This document shows positions 17,072-26,218 of a stretch of 64,000 nucleotides of DNA, in pieces. Origin of the DNA: Intestinibacter bartlettii (GTDB lineage: Bacteria > Bacillota > Clostridia > Peptostreptococcales > Peptostreptococcaceae); the NCBI RefSeq assembly GCF_000154445.1, contig NZ_DS499566.1. One strand, 5' to 3'. The notes beneath the pieces were generated by a model, which made no database searches, was not told the DNA's origin, and was given only the letters and a program-made list of their open reading frames with translations. The translations under genes and the position numbers were made by a program. The first letter of the stretch is position 1, and every line of letters begins with the position of its first letter.

Positions 17072-17935
17072 TTACCTTCCCAAATTATCTATAAATTTTA
17101 ATACTCTATTTTTTTCTATAATTTTTGTAAGAGAGAATTTCTCAGTAATTAAATGCATAAGTATTAAAAATACTAACCATGCTAGTCTAACTTTTATTCC
17201 ATATCCAAGTGCCATTAAAACACCTATTGATATTCCTAAAACATTTGACCCTGTATCTCCCATCATGCCTCTAGCTTTTAAATCTGTATTAAAATATGCT
17301 AATACATTTGGAAGTATAAGAAGTGGAAATACCTTTGTATATCCTGTTAATGTTATATATATAGGTATCATTATTACTAAATAAGCTTTTATTGCCCTTC
17401 CTGGTCTTAAATCAAATAAATTCATTAAGTTTGTTGAAAGTGCTATTATTAATGTATTTACAATTATATCAACAATACTACTTGAAATACACACAGAAAC
17501 AACTAATCCTACAAAACCTCCAAATAAAGCTTTGAAACCTCCTGTAGTCAGTTCTCCTTTAAATAGACTTTTAAAATGTCCTTTTAATCCACTTACATTT
17601 CTATTTCCTATTAAGTCGTCTAATGCACCTGCAAAAAACATTGCCATAATAGAAAATATATATAAAGCTAGACATAAAAGCCATACTATATTCAGATTAT
17701 AGTTACTTGAACTTACAAACCATATATTGTTTAATGTTACAAAACCTAATATTATACTGTTTATTATAATCATTGGTAAGAATACAATTCCCATTCCAAC
17801 TGGTATCATTTCATTTTTATAATTAGGTCTAATTACATTTCCGTTTACTAACATACTTTTAAATAGAGGTATCATAAAATATGTTCCTAAAAATCCTAAT
17901 GCGAACAATATTGCATGAAAAATATATTGTGACAT
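17072..17935 (-). CDS. MraY/WecA-like polyprenyl-phosphate glycosylphosphotransferase (GT4-type membrane protein)
   Basis: A 287-residue polytopic membrane protein with eight or more helices. Cytoplasmic motifs of the MraY/WecA superfamily are visible: GALDDLIGN (Asp-Asp) near residue 104, NLFDLRPGRAIK near 170, and ARGMMGDTGSNVLG near 220. Such enzymes transfer a sugar-phosphate from a UDP-sugar to undecaprenyl phosphate. It is shorter than MraY (about 320) and lies with a GT2 enzyme, SteA and SteB, not in the dcw cluster, so it is unlikely to be the essential MraY. It starts 4 nt after the GT2 stop, which means co-translation. The substrate is unknown. Confidence 0.83.
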   Translation of the reverse strand: MSQYIFHAILFALGFLGTYFMIPLFKSMLVNGNVIRPNYKNEMIPVGMGIVFLPMIIINSIILGFVTLNNIWFVSSSNYNLNIVWLLCLALYIFSIMAMFFAGALDDLIGNRNVSGLKGHFKSLFKGELTTGGFKALFGGFVGLVVSVCISSSIVDIIVNTLIIALSTNLMNLFDLRPGRAIKAYLVIMIPIYITLTGYTKVFPLLILPNVLAYFNTDLKARGMMGDTGSNVLGISIGVLMALGYGIKVRLAWLVFLILMHLITEKFSLTKIIEKNRVLKFIDNLGR

Positions 17936-17939
17936 ACAA

Positions 17940-18629
17940 CTACCTCCATTCTTTTTTCTTTTGTCTTACTACTTTTTTGATATGATAAAACTGTTTACCT
18001 CTGTGTATAAACCCTTTTAAATCTCTTCCTGTTTCAGAATGAGTCATATTTACTAATACTTCTTCTATTTTGAAGTTATTTTTTAGTATGTCTATTGTCA
18101 TACCAACTTCAACACCATATCCAAATGGTATTTCATCAAATATTTCAAGAACTTCTTTTTTAAATATTCTTTGTCCTGATAAAGTAGATGTAAGCTCTAC
18201 TCCTGTCATTTCTTTAACAGACTCTTTAGCTAGATTTTTTACAAAACCTAGACCACCTTTTTTCTTTGCTGGAGGGAATTTTGCAATAGTTACATCACAT
18301 TCATTATTTATAATAGGTGTTATTAATTTTTCAACTTCACTTGCAGTATTTCCTAAATCTCCATCTAAAAATCCTATTATGTCTGCTTTTTTCATAGCTT
18401 CTTTTAAACCATTATTTAAGGCATATCCTTTACCTCTATTTTGGCTTTGTGTTATTACGTTTATTTTGTCGCTTTTTACACTTTTAGCAACTTCAGATGT
18501 CTTATCACTAGATCCGTCATCTACTACTATGATTTCGTCTATTTCTTTTATATCTTTGATACTTTCTAATGTATCTTTGATTTTATTTTCTTCGTTATAA
18601 GCTGGTATTATTATACTTATATAGCTCAT
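17940..18629 (-). CDS. family 2 glycosyltransferase (dolichol-phosphate-mannose synthase-like)
   Basis: A 229-residue soluble GT-A glycosyltransferase. The nucleotide-binding start is SIIIPAYNEENKI, then IIVVDDGSSDKT and the DxD-type GFLDGDLGNT near residue 90. It has no membrane helix and is close in size to the catalytic core of polyprenyl-phosphate sugar synthases. It probably loads a sugar on a lipid carrier or adds it to the product of the neighbouring MraY-like enzyme. It lies between steB and the MraY-like gene in one tight run, which suggests one pathway. Acceptor and donor cannot be told from sequence. Confidence 0.85.
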   Translation of the reverse strand: MSYISIIIPAYNEENKIKDTLESIKDIKEIDEIIVVDDGSSDKTSEVAKSVKSDKINVITQSQNRGKGYALNNGLKEAMKKADIIGFLDGDLGNTASEVEKLITPIINNECDVTIAKFPPAKKKGGLGFVKNLAKESVKEMTGVELTSTLSGQRIFKKEVLEIFDEIPFGYGVEVGMTIDILKNNFKIEEVLVNMTHSETGRDLKGFIHRGKQFYHIKKVVRQKKKEWR

Positions 18630-18659
18630 ATTATATCTCCTTATTCAAATTTTGTAAGT

Positions 18660-19535
18660 TTATTTTGAAAATGGCATTAAATCAGTAGTATTTTCACCTA
18701 CACCATAATTTCCAACTTTACTTTCATCTTTTACTAACATAGTTAAAGATATTTTTCCTACTTCAGAATCTATATTATCTATAGTTGATATATTTAAATC
18801 TGAACATAATTTTATAAATTCTGATGTACTTTCTTCTCTTTGAACTGCTACTAAATATTTCTTTTCTGATTTTAATTTAGAGATAATATTTTTTTCTTTT
18901 AGTTCAAAAGAGTTTTTCATATTTTCATCTTCATTTTCGCCTACTAAAACTACAGAATCATATGAAGCATAATCTTTATTTAAAGATTTAATTTCTATTA
19001 AGTCTAATTTTGCTAATTTTTCTAAATCACTTTTAGCAGTTTCTCCATTTAAAGAATCTATTATATAGTTTATGCAATCTTGAGATGATTTTATTTCTAT
19101 ACCTGTAGCCTCTGCTGCTTCTTTTAATTTCTCAGAGTCTTCTATAGTGTCTTTTATTACTATATTGAAAGCTAAATTTCCATTAGCTTCTTTTATTGTA
19201 TTTTCTAATTCTTCACTATAATCATTCTTCTCATTAGTAAGTATTATTCCAGTATTTTTATTAGTTAATGCATCTGCAATTAAAAGATTATAATTTTGTG
19301 ATACATAAGTCTTTAATTTATCGTATTTTTCATTTAAGCTATCTATTTGTTTATTTAAATCTGATTTTTCTTCATTTAATGAGTCAAATTTCTCTTCAAA
19401 TTGTGATAAAACTTCGCTTTGTTGTTTGCTAAGCTCTTGATCGTAATTTAAATTAAATCCTACTATAATACCTATACCTAAAGCTAAAAATATAGAACCT
19501 ATAGTAACAATATAGTATTTCATATTTATATTCAT
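18660..19535 (-). CDS. steB: SteB/MctB-like membrane protein with coiled coil
   Basis: A 291-residue protein with one N-terminal membrane helix (about residues 7-27), a long coiled coil (about 33-80, rich in Leu/Glu/Lys heptads), and a mixed alpha/beta domain exposed outside. This layout fits the copper transporter MctB family, in which the corynebacterial partner of SteA was named SteB. In Corynebacterium, SteA and SteB act together at the division septum. The pairing with steA, 17 nt upstream, makes that role more likely than copper transport. Start: ATG with AGGAGG 7 nt upstream. Confidence 0.75.
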   Translation of the reverse strand: MNINMKYYIVTIGSIFLALGIGIIVGFNLNYDQELSKQQSEVLSQFEEKFDSLNEEKSDLNKQIDSLNEKYDKLKTYVSQNYNLLIADALTNKNTGIILTNEKNDYSEELENTIKEANGNLAFNIVIKDTIEDSEKLKEAAEATGIEIKSSQDCINYIIDSLNGETAKSDLEKLAKLDLIEIKSLNKDYASYDSVVLVGENEDENMKNSFELKEKNIISKLKSEKKYLVAVQREESTSEFIKLCSDLNISTIDNIDSEVGKISLTMLVKDESKVGNYGVGENTTDLMPFSK

Positions 19536-19552
19536 TATTTAGTCCTCCTAGT

Positions 19553-20668
19553 TTACATATTCAGTTTCATTTTTAATTGCAATAATTTAATAAGTTGTTG
19601 TACAGTTGGAGATAAATAAGCGATTATTAAAACCGGGAAAATCGCTGTTACTACTAAGGCCCATATATATTTCATTTTTAACTTACTTTTATAAAGTAAA
19701 TTAACTCCCTTTGCATCTATTAATTTAGCTCCTATTTTTAATCTTACTAAGAATGTAGAAGCCATACCTTTTCTTCCCTTTTCAAGGAAGTCTATCATAT
19801 TAGAATGTGAACCTAATGCAACTATAAGTTCTGCTCCATATTCATATGCAGTAAGCATAGCAATATCCTCACTAGTACCTGGTGCAGGGAAAACTACAGC
19901 ATCTAACCCTAAATCTTGTACTCTTTTAAGTCCAGGTGCTCTACCATCTACATATGCATGTACTACTATTTCTTTTGCTTTTTTAAGGGCTTCATCTGTA
20001 ACACTGTCCATATCACCAACTATTACATCTGGGTCGTATCCACATTCAATAAGAGCATCTGCTCCACCGTCAACACCTACTAATATTGGTTTCATTTCCT
20101 CAATATAAGATCTTATTGTTGCTAAATCTTCTTTGTAGTCTTGACCTCTAACTACAACTAATACATGTCTATCTTTATAATCCGTAGCCATTTTAGGGAT
20201 TTCAGTTTCACCTAATATAAAACCTTTTTCGCGTTTTGCATACTCTATAGTATTGTCTATAAATCTGTCTAATTCTACAGACATATTTTCATATGCAATT
20301 TTTGTTTTTTGTTCAACAACAGACTTGTCCATTACCTCACCTTGGCCTATAAGTTGGCCATCTCTATAGATTAATCCATTGTTTACTTCTATAATTTGTC
20401 CTTCTTTTAAGTCTTCAAATACTTTTTCTCCTACATTATCTATAATTAGAATATTATTATCTATAAGTATTTTAGGTCCCTTATTAGGATATCTTCCACT
20501 TATTGAAGGGGCTGCATTGATAACTAGTTTTATCTTACATTCAACTAAAGAGTTTGCCGCTACTTCATCTATATCTGTATGATTTATAACTGCTATATCT
20601 CCAGTAGAAAGTCTTTTTGCAAGCTTTTTCGTTTTTCTGTCTACCTTAATTGGGGCTTCGACTCTCAT
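19553..20668 (-). CDS. steA: SteA-like cytokinetic protein with thiamin pyrophosphokinase-type domain
   Basis: A 371-residue protein. The central part (about 160-300) resembles thiamin pyrophosphokinase: GVDGGADALIECGYDPDVIV and GDMDSVTDEAL, followed by GTSEDIAMLTAYE. The N-terminus (about 1-110) is a beta-rich domain, and the C-terminus has a membrane helix (about 338-360). This matches SteA, a membrane-attached protein at the division ring, rather than a thiamin enzyme. It is the first gene of the steA-steB-GT2-MraY-like-DUF3866-Nudix run. A TATAAT (20711-20706) lies 38 nt before its ATG; the start has GGAGG 8 nt upstream. Confidence 0.82.
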   Translation of the reverse strand: MRVEAPIKVDRKTKKLAKRLSTGDIAVINHTDIDEVAANSLVECKIKLVINAAPSISGRYPNKGPKILIDNNILIIDNVGEKVFEDLKEGQIIEVNNGLIYRDGQLIGQGEVMDKSVVEQKTKIAYENMSVELDRFIDNTIEYAKREKGFILGETEIPKMATDYKDRHVLVVVRGQDYKEDLATIRSYIEEMKPILVGVDGGADALIECGYDPDVIVGDMDSVTDEALKKAKEIVVHAYVDGRAPGLKRVQDLGLDAVVFPAPGTSEDIAMLTAYEYGAELIVALGSHSNMIDFLEKGRKGMASTFLVRLKIGAKLIDAKGVNLLYKSKLKMKYIWALVVTAIFPVLIIAYLSPTVQQLIKLLQLKMKLNM

Positions 20669-20962
20669 TTTTTTAACCTCCGTAATTTTTTAAATCTTAA
20701 AACATTATACCATTATTTTCACATAAAATAAATATTTTGGCAAAATGGCTCTTTACAATGCTTTTGACACCTATCCTAATATAAATTTTACCACATTAAT
20801 TCATTTTGGATTATTTTTATCTATTATTTTAAGAATATGTAAGTTTTATATATTAATTTCCCTTATTAATTTTATCAAATAATATCAAATATTCAATATT
20901 TATTTATCTTTTAAGTAACAAATACATTATTATTTTGTATAATATTGATTATTTTAATACTT
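20669..20962. other. intergenic region upstream of steA
   Basis: A stretch of 294 bp without a gene. The minus strand carries a candidate -10 box TATAAT at 20711-20706, but no convincing -35 partner. The rest is plain AT-rich sequence. Confidence 0.35.
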
Positions 20963-20999
20963 AAAAAAAGCCTTCTAATATAGCTAGAAGGCTTTTTTT
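20963..20999 (-). terminator. terminator of spo0A (bidirectional sequence)
   Basis: A perfect 15-bp inverted repeat, arms 20963-20977 and 20985-20999, contains AAAAAAAGCCTTCTA and its complement with T7 on either strand. On the minus strand it ends the spo0A transcript. Confidence 0.9.
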
Positions 21000-21063
21000 A
21001 TAGCACCTAGGAAATGATATTCATTTAAAAATTATAGATAATCATAATTTCCATATATGTGCT

Positions 21064-21142
21064 TATAGCACTTGGCATAACAAGTGCTATAACTTTTAAA
21101 GAAATCTATATCTTTAAGATTCTTTATAATAAAGATTTCTTT
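21064..21142 (-). other. two further hairpins in the spo0A 3' region
   Basis: TATAGCACTTG/CAAGTGCTATA (21064-21074 and 21081-21091) is perfect over 11 bp. AAAGAAATCT/AGATTTCTTT (21098-21107 and 21133-21142) encloses a further paired region. They lie between the spo0A stop and the strong terminator, and could protect the mRNA 3' end. Confidence 0.55.
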
Positions 21143-21148
21143 ATTATC

Positions 21149-21970
21149 TTAGTTATAACTATGTTCTAATCTTAATTTATCTGCTATCATAGCTATAAAT
21201 TCTGAGTTTGTAGGTTTTCCTTTAGTTGTATGTACTGTATATCCAAATAATTGATTTATAGTATCAACTTTTCCCCTACTCCAAGCTACTTCTATAGCAT
21301 GTCTTATAGCTCTCTCAACTCTACTTGGAGTTGTATTAAACTCTTTTGCTATATTTGGGTATAATTCTTTTGTAACAGCACCTAATAGTTCAACATTATT
21401 TATAACCATTTTTATAGCTTCCCTTAAATATAAATATCCTTTTATATGAGCAGGTACTCCAATTTCATGAATAATATTAGTTATTTCTGCATCTAAATTC
21501 CCAGCACTAGATTTTTGATTTTCATTACTTCTAGTCATTTGTATTTCTGAAGCTTGTTTATTAGATGTTTTAGATTGAGATGCAGCAGCTTTGTTTAAAA
21601 CTAGTTCTCTTATTCTATTTATAAATATTACAAAATCAAATGGTTTTACTATATAGTAATCTGCCCCTAAATTTATAGCAGTTTGTGTTATTTTATCTTG
21701 ACCCACTGCTGATAATACTATTATTTTTGGCATTTTCTCTAATTCCATTTCATTTAATTTTTCTATAACACCTAAACCATCTAAATGTGGCATTATAACA
21801 TCTAATACCAATAAATCTGGTTGTTTAGATTTTACTAGCTCAAGAGCTTCTATTCCATCTTTTGCTATACCAAGTATTTCTATATCATCTTCATTAGATA
21901 GGTATTCTTTTAATACTTGACAAAAATCCTTATTATCATCGGCTAAAACTATTTTTATTTTCTCTTTCAT
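21149..21970 (-). CDS. spo0A: sporulation master regulator Spo0A
   Basis: A 273-residue response regulator. The receiver domain (about 1-125) has the acidic pair in LADDNKDF, the phospho-acceptor Asp in LLVLDVIMPHLDG (about residue 56) and the switch Lys in IVKPFDF. The C-terminal DNA-binding domain (about 155-273) has the recognition region TTPSRVERAIRHAIEVAWSRG. It is nearly identical in motifs to clostridial Spo0A. I start it at ATG 21970, where GGGGGG lies about 6 nt upstream; an ATG six codons earlier has no ribosome site. Phosphorylated Spo0A triggers sporulation. Its upstream region has one 0A box. Confidence 0.97.
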   Translation of the reverse strand: MKEKIKIVLADDNKDFCQVLKEYLSNEDDIEILGIAKDGIEALELVKSKQPDLLVLDVIMPHLDGLGVIEKLNEMELEKMPKIIVLSAVGQDKITQTAINLGADYYIVKPFDFVIFINRIRELVLNKAAASQSKTSNKQASEIQMTRSNENQKSSAGNLDAEITNIIHEIGVPAHIKGYLYLREAIKMVINNVELLGAVTKELYPNIAKEFNTTPSRVERAIRHAIEVAWSRGKVDTINQLFGYTVHTTKGKPTNSEFIAMIADKLRLEHSYN

Positions 21971-22463
21971 TTCATTTCCCCCCATCATTATATAGTTAAA
22001 AGATTAATAACAGTTATAATTCTTAACCTTTAAATTTCAATTTTTTAACTAATTTTTTACCTTGTACCTCTTTATTTTTATCTTATATAAATGATATTAA
22101 ATATGAATACAATTTACTGAATTTTAAAATATATACCAATCTTTCATACAATATAGATAATTAATCTATTTTTAGCTATGGTATTTATACTAACTAAAAT
22201 TTTAAGATAATAATTTAATAGAAAAAAACTATATTGAACTTGATTTGAGTTGTATATTAATCTGATTTTATAAGTATTCATTTTTAAAGTTTAAATTTTG
22301 AGGTGTTATTATACTGATTTAAATATAAATAATTTAATTAATTATATTTAAATTTTCGATGTATAGCTTTAAGAATAATTCTTCATGATAAATAACGATA
22401 TTAAGCTATTCGACATTATAAAATTATTTTCCTTCATTAAAATTTAAATTTATTTTATTTTCC
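21971..22463 (-). promoter_or_regulatory. spo0A upstream region with a 0A box and a candidate SigH promoter
   Basis: This stretch of about 490 bp without a gene separates spoIVB from spo0A. A perfect 0A box TGTCGAA (consensus TGNCGAA) reads on the minus strand at 22415-22409. On the same strand TTGAAATTT (22040-22032) and AGAATTAT (22023-22016) resemble a SigH -35/-10 pair, with weak match and short spacing. A palindrome AAGAATAATTCTT lies at about 22370, and partly complementary ATAGCTT/AAGCTAT arms flank it. Autoregulation by Spo0A and SigH is known in relatives; here it is inferred from these sites. Confidence 0.5.
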
Positions 22464-23470
22464 CTATTTTATCATCTCTCCTATAAAAATTCCAAATCCT
22501 TTTTTTGGATTTTTCTTCAAAACATAGGTAATACTTCCAATTAATTTGTCATTTTGAATAATTGGAGCTCCACTCATACCTTGAATTATTCCTCCAGTAT
22601 AGTTAATTAATTCTTTATCTACTATTTCCACTTCTAAAATCTTACTTTTTTATCTATATTTTTAATTAAAATATTGTAAGATTTTACTTCATTATCTTTT
22701 GAAGCAAATAAAATTGTAGCTTTTCCTAATTTTATATCTTTAAAACTCGCAACTTGAAATCTTTTCTTATTGTCTGTATTTATTGAATTTTGATTTAAGT
22801 TTCCTTCTATTCCATAATTAGAATTGTTTTTAAAATTTCCAATTATATTTTTTATATCAAAATTTCCTTTTATTTGTCCTATTTTATTATCCTGTCCCTT
22901 TATTATTTCTAAATTAGATATATTATAAATATTTCCTTCTTTTATTTTTAATACTTGCTGTGTATCTACGTCGTAAATTGGGTGTCCTATCGCATAAAAT
23001 TGATTTTTTTCAGGATCGTAACATGTCATTGTCCCAATCCCTGTAATTTTATCTCTTACCCAAAAACCTAATTTATATATTCCATCTTCATTTTTAGTTT
23101 TGACAGATTTAGTTAGTATTTTGCCAGAGCGTTCAAATTTTATATTAACAATATTTTTTTTTAATTTATTCAAAATATCATATACATCTTGACTACTATT
23201 TACTTTTTCATCATTTATATATAGTATGTTATCGCCTTCTTTTAGCTTATCTATATATTGTATATTGTCTTCATATCCTAAAACTAAAACGCCTTCTGTA
23301 TTTGCTCTTATTCCAACAACATTTCCAAGAACATACACATATTTTTTATTTCCTAAAAAATTATCTGATAATTTAAAATAATTCATTCCTAAAAATACAA
23401 CTACAAATGCCAAAATAAATATTATTAACTGTTTTCTTTTAATAAAAATCACTCCTAATCTATTTTGCAT
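22464..23470 (-). pseudogene. spoIVB: SpoIVB signalling serine peptidase, frameshifted in this sequence
   Basis: The first frame (23470-22634) gives a membrane helix (about residues 13-33), a PDZ domain (about 75-135; VLGYEDNIQYIDKLKEGDNI) and the first part of the S55 peptidase with TGIGTMTCYDP and the catalytic His in YAIGHPIYD. It then hits a stop. The rest lies in the -1 frame to 22464 and holds the catalytic Ser in IIQGMSGAPIIQ. Adding one A to the six-A run (22646-22651) joins them. SpoIVB is secreted from the forespore to start SigK-pathway signalling in Bacillus. Start uncertain: the best ribosome site (TAGGAG) precedes residue 10, an ATT codon. It could be sequencing error, real loss, or slippage. 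Confidence 0.85.
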
Positions 23471-23539
23471 TTACTTATTTTTTGTATTTTTTTACTATTT
23501 ATACATAATTTAATAAAAATCTAATTTCATATGTGTTAA

Positions 23540-23574
23540 AAAAGGCTTCTATTAAAAATTAATAGAAGCCTTTT
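23540..23574 (-). terminator. terminator of recN
   Basis: A perfect 15-bp inverted repeat AAAAGGCTTCTATTA/TAATAGAAGCCTTTT with a 5-nt loop, then T residues, just downstream of the recN stop. Confidence 0.9.
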
Positions 23575-23577
23575 AGA

Positions 23578-25254
23578 TTAATCACATTGAGCCAACTCAA
23601 TTATTTCATGAGCATGTTCAATTGTCTTTTCAGTTATATTATTTCCAGCTATTAATCTAGCAATTTCATCTATTCTCTCATCAAACGTTAATTCTTTTAT
23701 ATTAGTATATGTCCTATTATTAGATGTATTTTTTTCTATTCTGTAGTGAGTATGTCCATTAGCAGCTATTTGTGGTAAATGTGTTATACACATAACCTGT
23801 TTCTTTTTACCTATTTTTGATAACTTTTCTCCTACAATTTGAGCTGCTATACCACTTATACCTGTATCTATTTCATCAAATACTAATGTATCTATTTCAT
23901 CTATATCTGCTAAAATTGTTTTGAATGCTAGCATAAATCTAGACATTTCTCCACCAGATGCTACTTTATAAATAGGCTTTATATCTTCACCTAAGTTAAA
24001 TGATGCCATAAATTCTACATCATCGCATCCATTTTGGTTAAATGGTATTTCTCTAAAACTAACTTCAAATACTACATTTTTCATATTTAAGCTATGAAGT
24101 TCTTCTATTAGCACATCTTGTAAATCTACTGCTACTTTTTTTCTAGCTTTACTTACTTCTTTTGCCTTGTCATAAAGCACAGACTCCAATTTTTCTAGCT
24201 CAGCTTTTAGAGCTACAACTTTTTCATCTCTGTTTAAAATTTCATCTAGTCTGTTTTGTATTTTTTGTCTATATTCAAATATATCTTTTATAGAATTTCC
24301 ATACTTTCTTCTTAAGTTATTTATTTGATCTATTCTCTGCTCGATTTCTTCCATTTCATAAGGATTAAAACTTATATTTTCTTTATAATCTCTAATCTCT
24401 CTAGATATATCTTGAAGTTCATACATTATTCTTTCTATATTTTCACTGTATTCGCTTATATTTTTATCATATGATGAAATATCAGATAATTCTTTTGATG
24501 CCATACCAATCAAATCAACTGCATTTATATTTCCTTCATATAGTTTTTCATATGATAAACTCAAGTTATTATAAATTTTTTCGCTGTTTCTACATAATTC
24601 TCTTTGAGATTTTAAATCTTCATATTCTTCTGGATTTAAATTTGCTGCATCAATCTCGTTTATTTGAAATTTAATTAAATCAATTTCCCTTTGAATTTCC
24701 ATATCATCTTTGTTTTCAGTTAAATCATTTAATTCTTTTTTTATTTTATTAAATTCATTATATGATTCTTTGTAGTTAGCTTTTAATTTTTGTATATCCT
24801 TTTCTCCAAATAAATCTAAAAATCTAATATGCGTGTCCTTATTAAGTAAAACTTGATTTTGATGTTGGCTATGTAAATCAACTATTGTACACGCAACTTC
24901 TTTAAGTATAGAAACCTTTACAGTTCTTCCATTTATTCTAGCTACACTCTTGCCATCAGAGTAAATAACTCTTGTTATTATAATTTCGTCATCGTCATAA
25001 TCGATGTCGTATTTGTCTAGGACTTCTTTAAGATTTGAACTTTTTGATGAAACAAGAATTTCACAAACCCCTTTGTCAGTACCCTTTCTTAAAAAAGATC
25101 TATCGTATTTTTCTCCTAGACATAAACCTAATGCTTCGATTATTATAGACTTCCCTGCACCGGTTTCCCCTGTTAATATATTTAAACCACTGTTAATAGT
25201 TAGTCTAGATTCTTCAATCAAAGCGCAATTTTTCATATACATTTCAAGGATCAT
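23578..25254 (-). CDS. recN: DNA repair protein RecN
   Basis: A 558-residue SMC-like ATPase of normal RecN length. Walker A is GETGAGKSIIIEAL (about residues 28-41), followed by HSQHQNQ, a coiled-coil middle (about 150-370), the signature KVASGGEMSRFMLA (about 425) and Walker B LVFDEIDTGISG (about 455). RecN gathers at double-strand breaks and supports recombination in the cytoplasm. It follows tlyA in the same direction, as in many Firmicutes, but argR and nadK, often found between them, are absent. The terminator at 23540-23574 separates it from spoIVB. Confidence 0.96.
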   Translation of the reverse strand: MILEMYMKNCALIEESRLTINSGLNILTGETGAGKSIIIEALGLCLGEKYDRSFLRKGTDKGVCEILVSSKSSNLKEVLDKYDIDYDDDEIIITRVIYSDGKSVARINGRTVKVSILKEVACTIVDLHSQHQNQVLLNKDTHIRFLDLFGEKDIQKLKANYKESYNEFNKIKKELNDLTENKDDMEIQREIDLIKFQINEIDAANLNPEEYEDLKSQRELCRNSEKIYNNLSLSYEKLYEGNINAVDLIGMASKELSDISSYDKNISEYSENIERIMYELQDISREIRDYKENISFNPYEMEEIEQRIDQINNLRRKYGNSIKDIFEYRQKIQNRLDEILNRDEKVVALKAELEKLESVLYDKAKEVSKARKKVAVDLQDVLIEELHSLNMKNVVFEVSFREIPFNQNGCDDVEFMASFNLGEDIKPIYKVASGGEMSRFMLAFKTILADIDEIDTLVFDEIDTGISGIAAQIVGEKLSKIGKKKQVMCITHLPQIAANGHTHYRIEKNTSNNRTYTNIKELTFDERIDEIARLIAGNNITEKTIEHAHEIIELAQCD

Positions 25255-25286
25255 ATTAAACCCCCTCTTTCTCGACTAAATTTTGA

Positions 25287-26099
25287 TTAATGATTCAATT
25301 TATGTGAATCTTCCACAACCTTAATTATTTTTTGTTTATAGTCTTCTTCATTAAATGTATAACCCTCATTGCTATTTCTTAAGTGAATAAGGTATTCTAT
25401 ATTACCTTCTGGCCCTTTAATAGGTGAATAATCTAAATTTAATATTGAAAATCCAGTTTCAACAGCGAATTTTGAAACCATTTCTATAACTTCTATATGA
25501 GTTGATTTTTCTCTAACTACACCTTTTTTACCAACTTTATCTTTGCCAGCTTCAAATTGTGGTTTTATAAGTGCTACAATTTCTCCACCTGGTATAATTA
25601 AATTATGTGCAACTGGTAAAACTAATTTTAAAGATATAAATGATACATCTATAGATGCAAAATCAGCAAATTCTTTAGTATCTTCAATTGTTACATATCT
25701 TATGTTAGTTCTCTCCATACAAACAACTCTATCATCTTGTCTTAACTTCCAAGCTAATTGTCCATAACCTACATCTATTGAAAATACTTTTCTTGCTCCG
25801 TTTTGAAGCATACAATCTGTAAATCCGCCTGTAGATGCACCAATATCCATACATACCTTGTCTTGTAAAGTTATATCAAAGTTTTTCATAGCTTTTTCTA
25901 ACTTTAATCCACCTCTACTTACATAAGGTATTGGATTACCTTTTACTTCTATTTTAGCATCAGTTTTTACTTCTGTGCCAGCTTTATCGCATTTTTGGTT
26001 ATCTACAAATACCAATCCTGCCATTATAGATCTTTTTGCTTTCTCTCTGCTCTCAAAAAATCCTTGTTCAACTAATAAAACATCTATTCTTTTCTTCAT
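25287..26099 (-). CDS. tlyA: TlyA family rRNA 2'-O-methyltransferase / hemolysin
   Basis: A 270-residue protein with an N-terminal S4 RNA-binding domain (about 1-60; RIDVLLVEQGFFESREKAK) and a FtsJ-like Rossmann methyltransferase domain. The SAM motif is CMDIGASTGGFTDCML and the catalytic-type residues lie in ALIKPQFEAGKDKVGKKGVV. TlyA 2'-O-methylates cytidines of 16S and 23S rRNA in mycobacteria; the activity here is assumed. I start at ATG 26099 (AAAGG 7 nt upstream). It is followed by recN at 32 nt. The dxs gene that often precedes it is missing. Confidence 0.9.
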   Translation of the reverse strand: MKKRIDVLLVEQGFFESREKAKRSIMAGLVFVDNQKCDKAGTEVKTDAKIEVKGNPIPYVSRGGLKLEKAMKNFDITLQDKVCMDIGASTGGFTDCMLQNGARKVFSIDVGYGQLAWKLRQDDRVVCMERTNIRYVTIEDTKEFADFASIDVSFISLKLVLPVAHNLIIPGGEIVALIKPQFEAGKDKVGKKGVVREKSTHIEVIEMVSKFAVETGFSILNLDYSPIKGPEGNIEYLIHLRNSNEGYTFNEEDYKQKIIKVVEDSHKLNH

Positions 26100-26180
26100 A
26101 AATTTACCTTTCATTTATTTTATATAAGTTTATTTTATCATATTTTTCTTTTTTCGTTTTATATCATAATATTATTACGA

Positions 26181-26218
26181 AAAAAAGAATATACTCTTTT
26201 AAATAAAGTATATTCTTT
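26181..26218 (-). terminator. terminator after the PAP2-like gene
   Basis: AAAGAATATACT/AGTATATTCTTT (12 bp), with a T-run following on the minus strand. It separates the xseA-ispA-PAP2 group from tlyA. Confidence 0.8.

Noticed and set aside
18070..18600. A 176-codon open frame on the plus strand
   Set aside because: It is antisense to the clear GT2 glycosyltransferase gene, has no ribosome site and no recognisable domain.
21001..21148. Riboswitch or small RNA at the spo0A 3' end
   Set aside because: The hairpins are simple stems and show no known riboswitch core; a 3'-end structure is enough to explain them.
22640..22656. Classical programmed -1 frameshift in spoIVB (A_AAA_AAG type)
   Set aside because: The run is present, but its phase relative to the incoming frame does not match the heptamer rule, and no downstream stem-loop is clear. 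A simple indel explains it better.
25004..25279. A 91-codon plus-strand frame over the recN start
   Set aside because: It is a shadow of recN, without a ribosome site or known domain.
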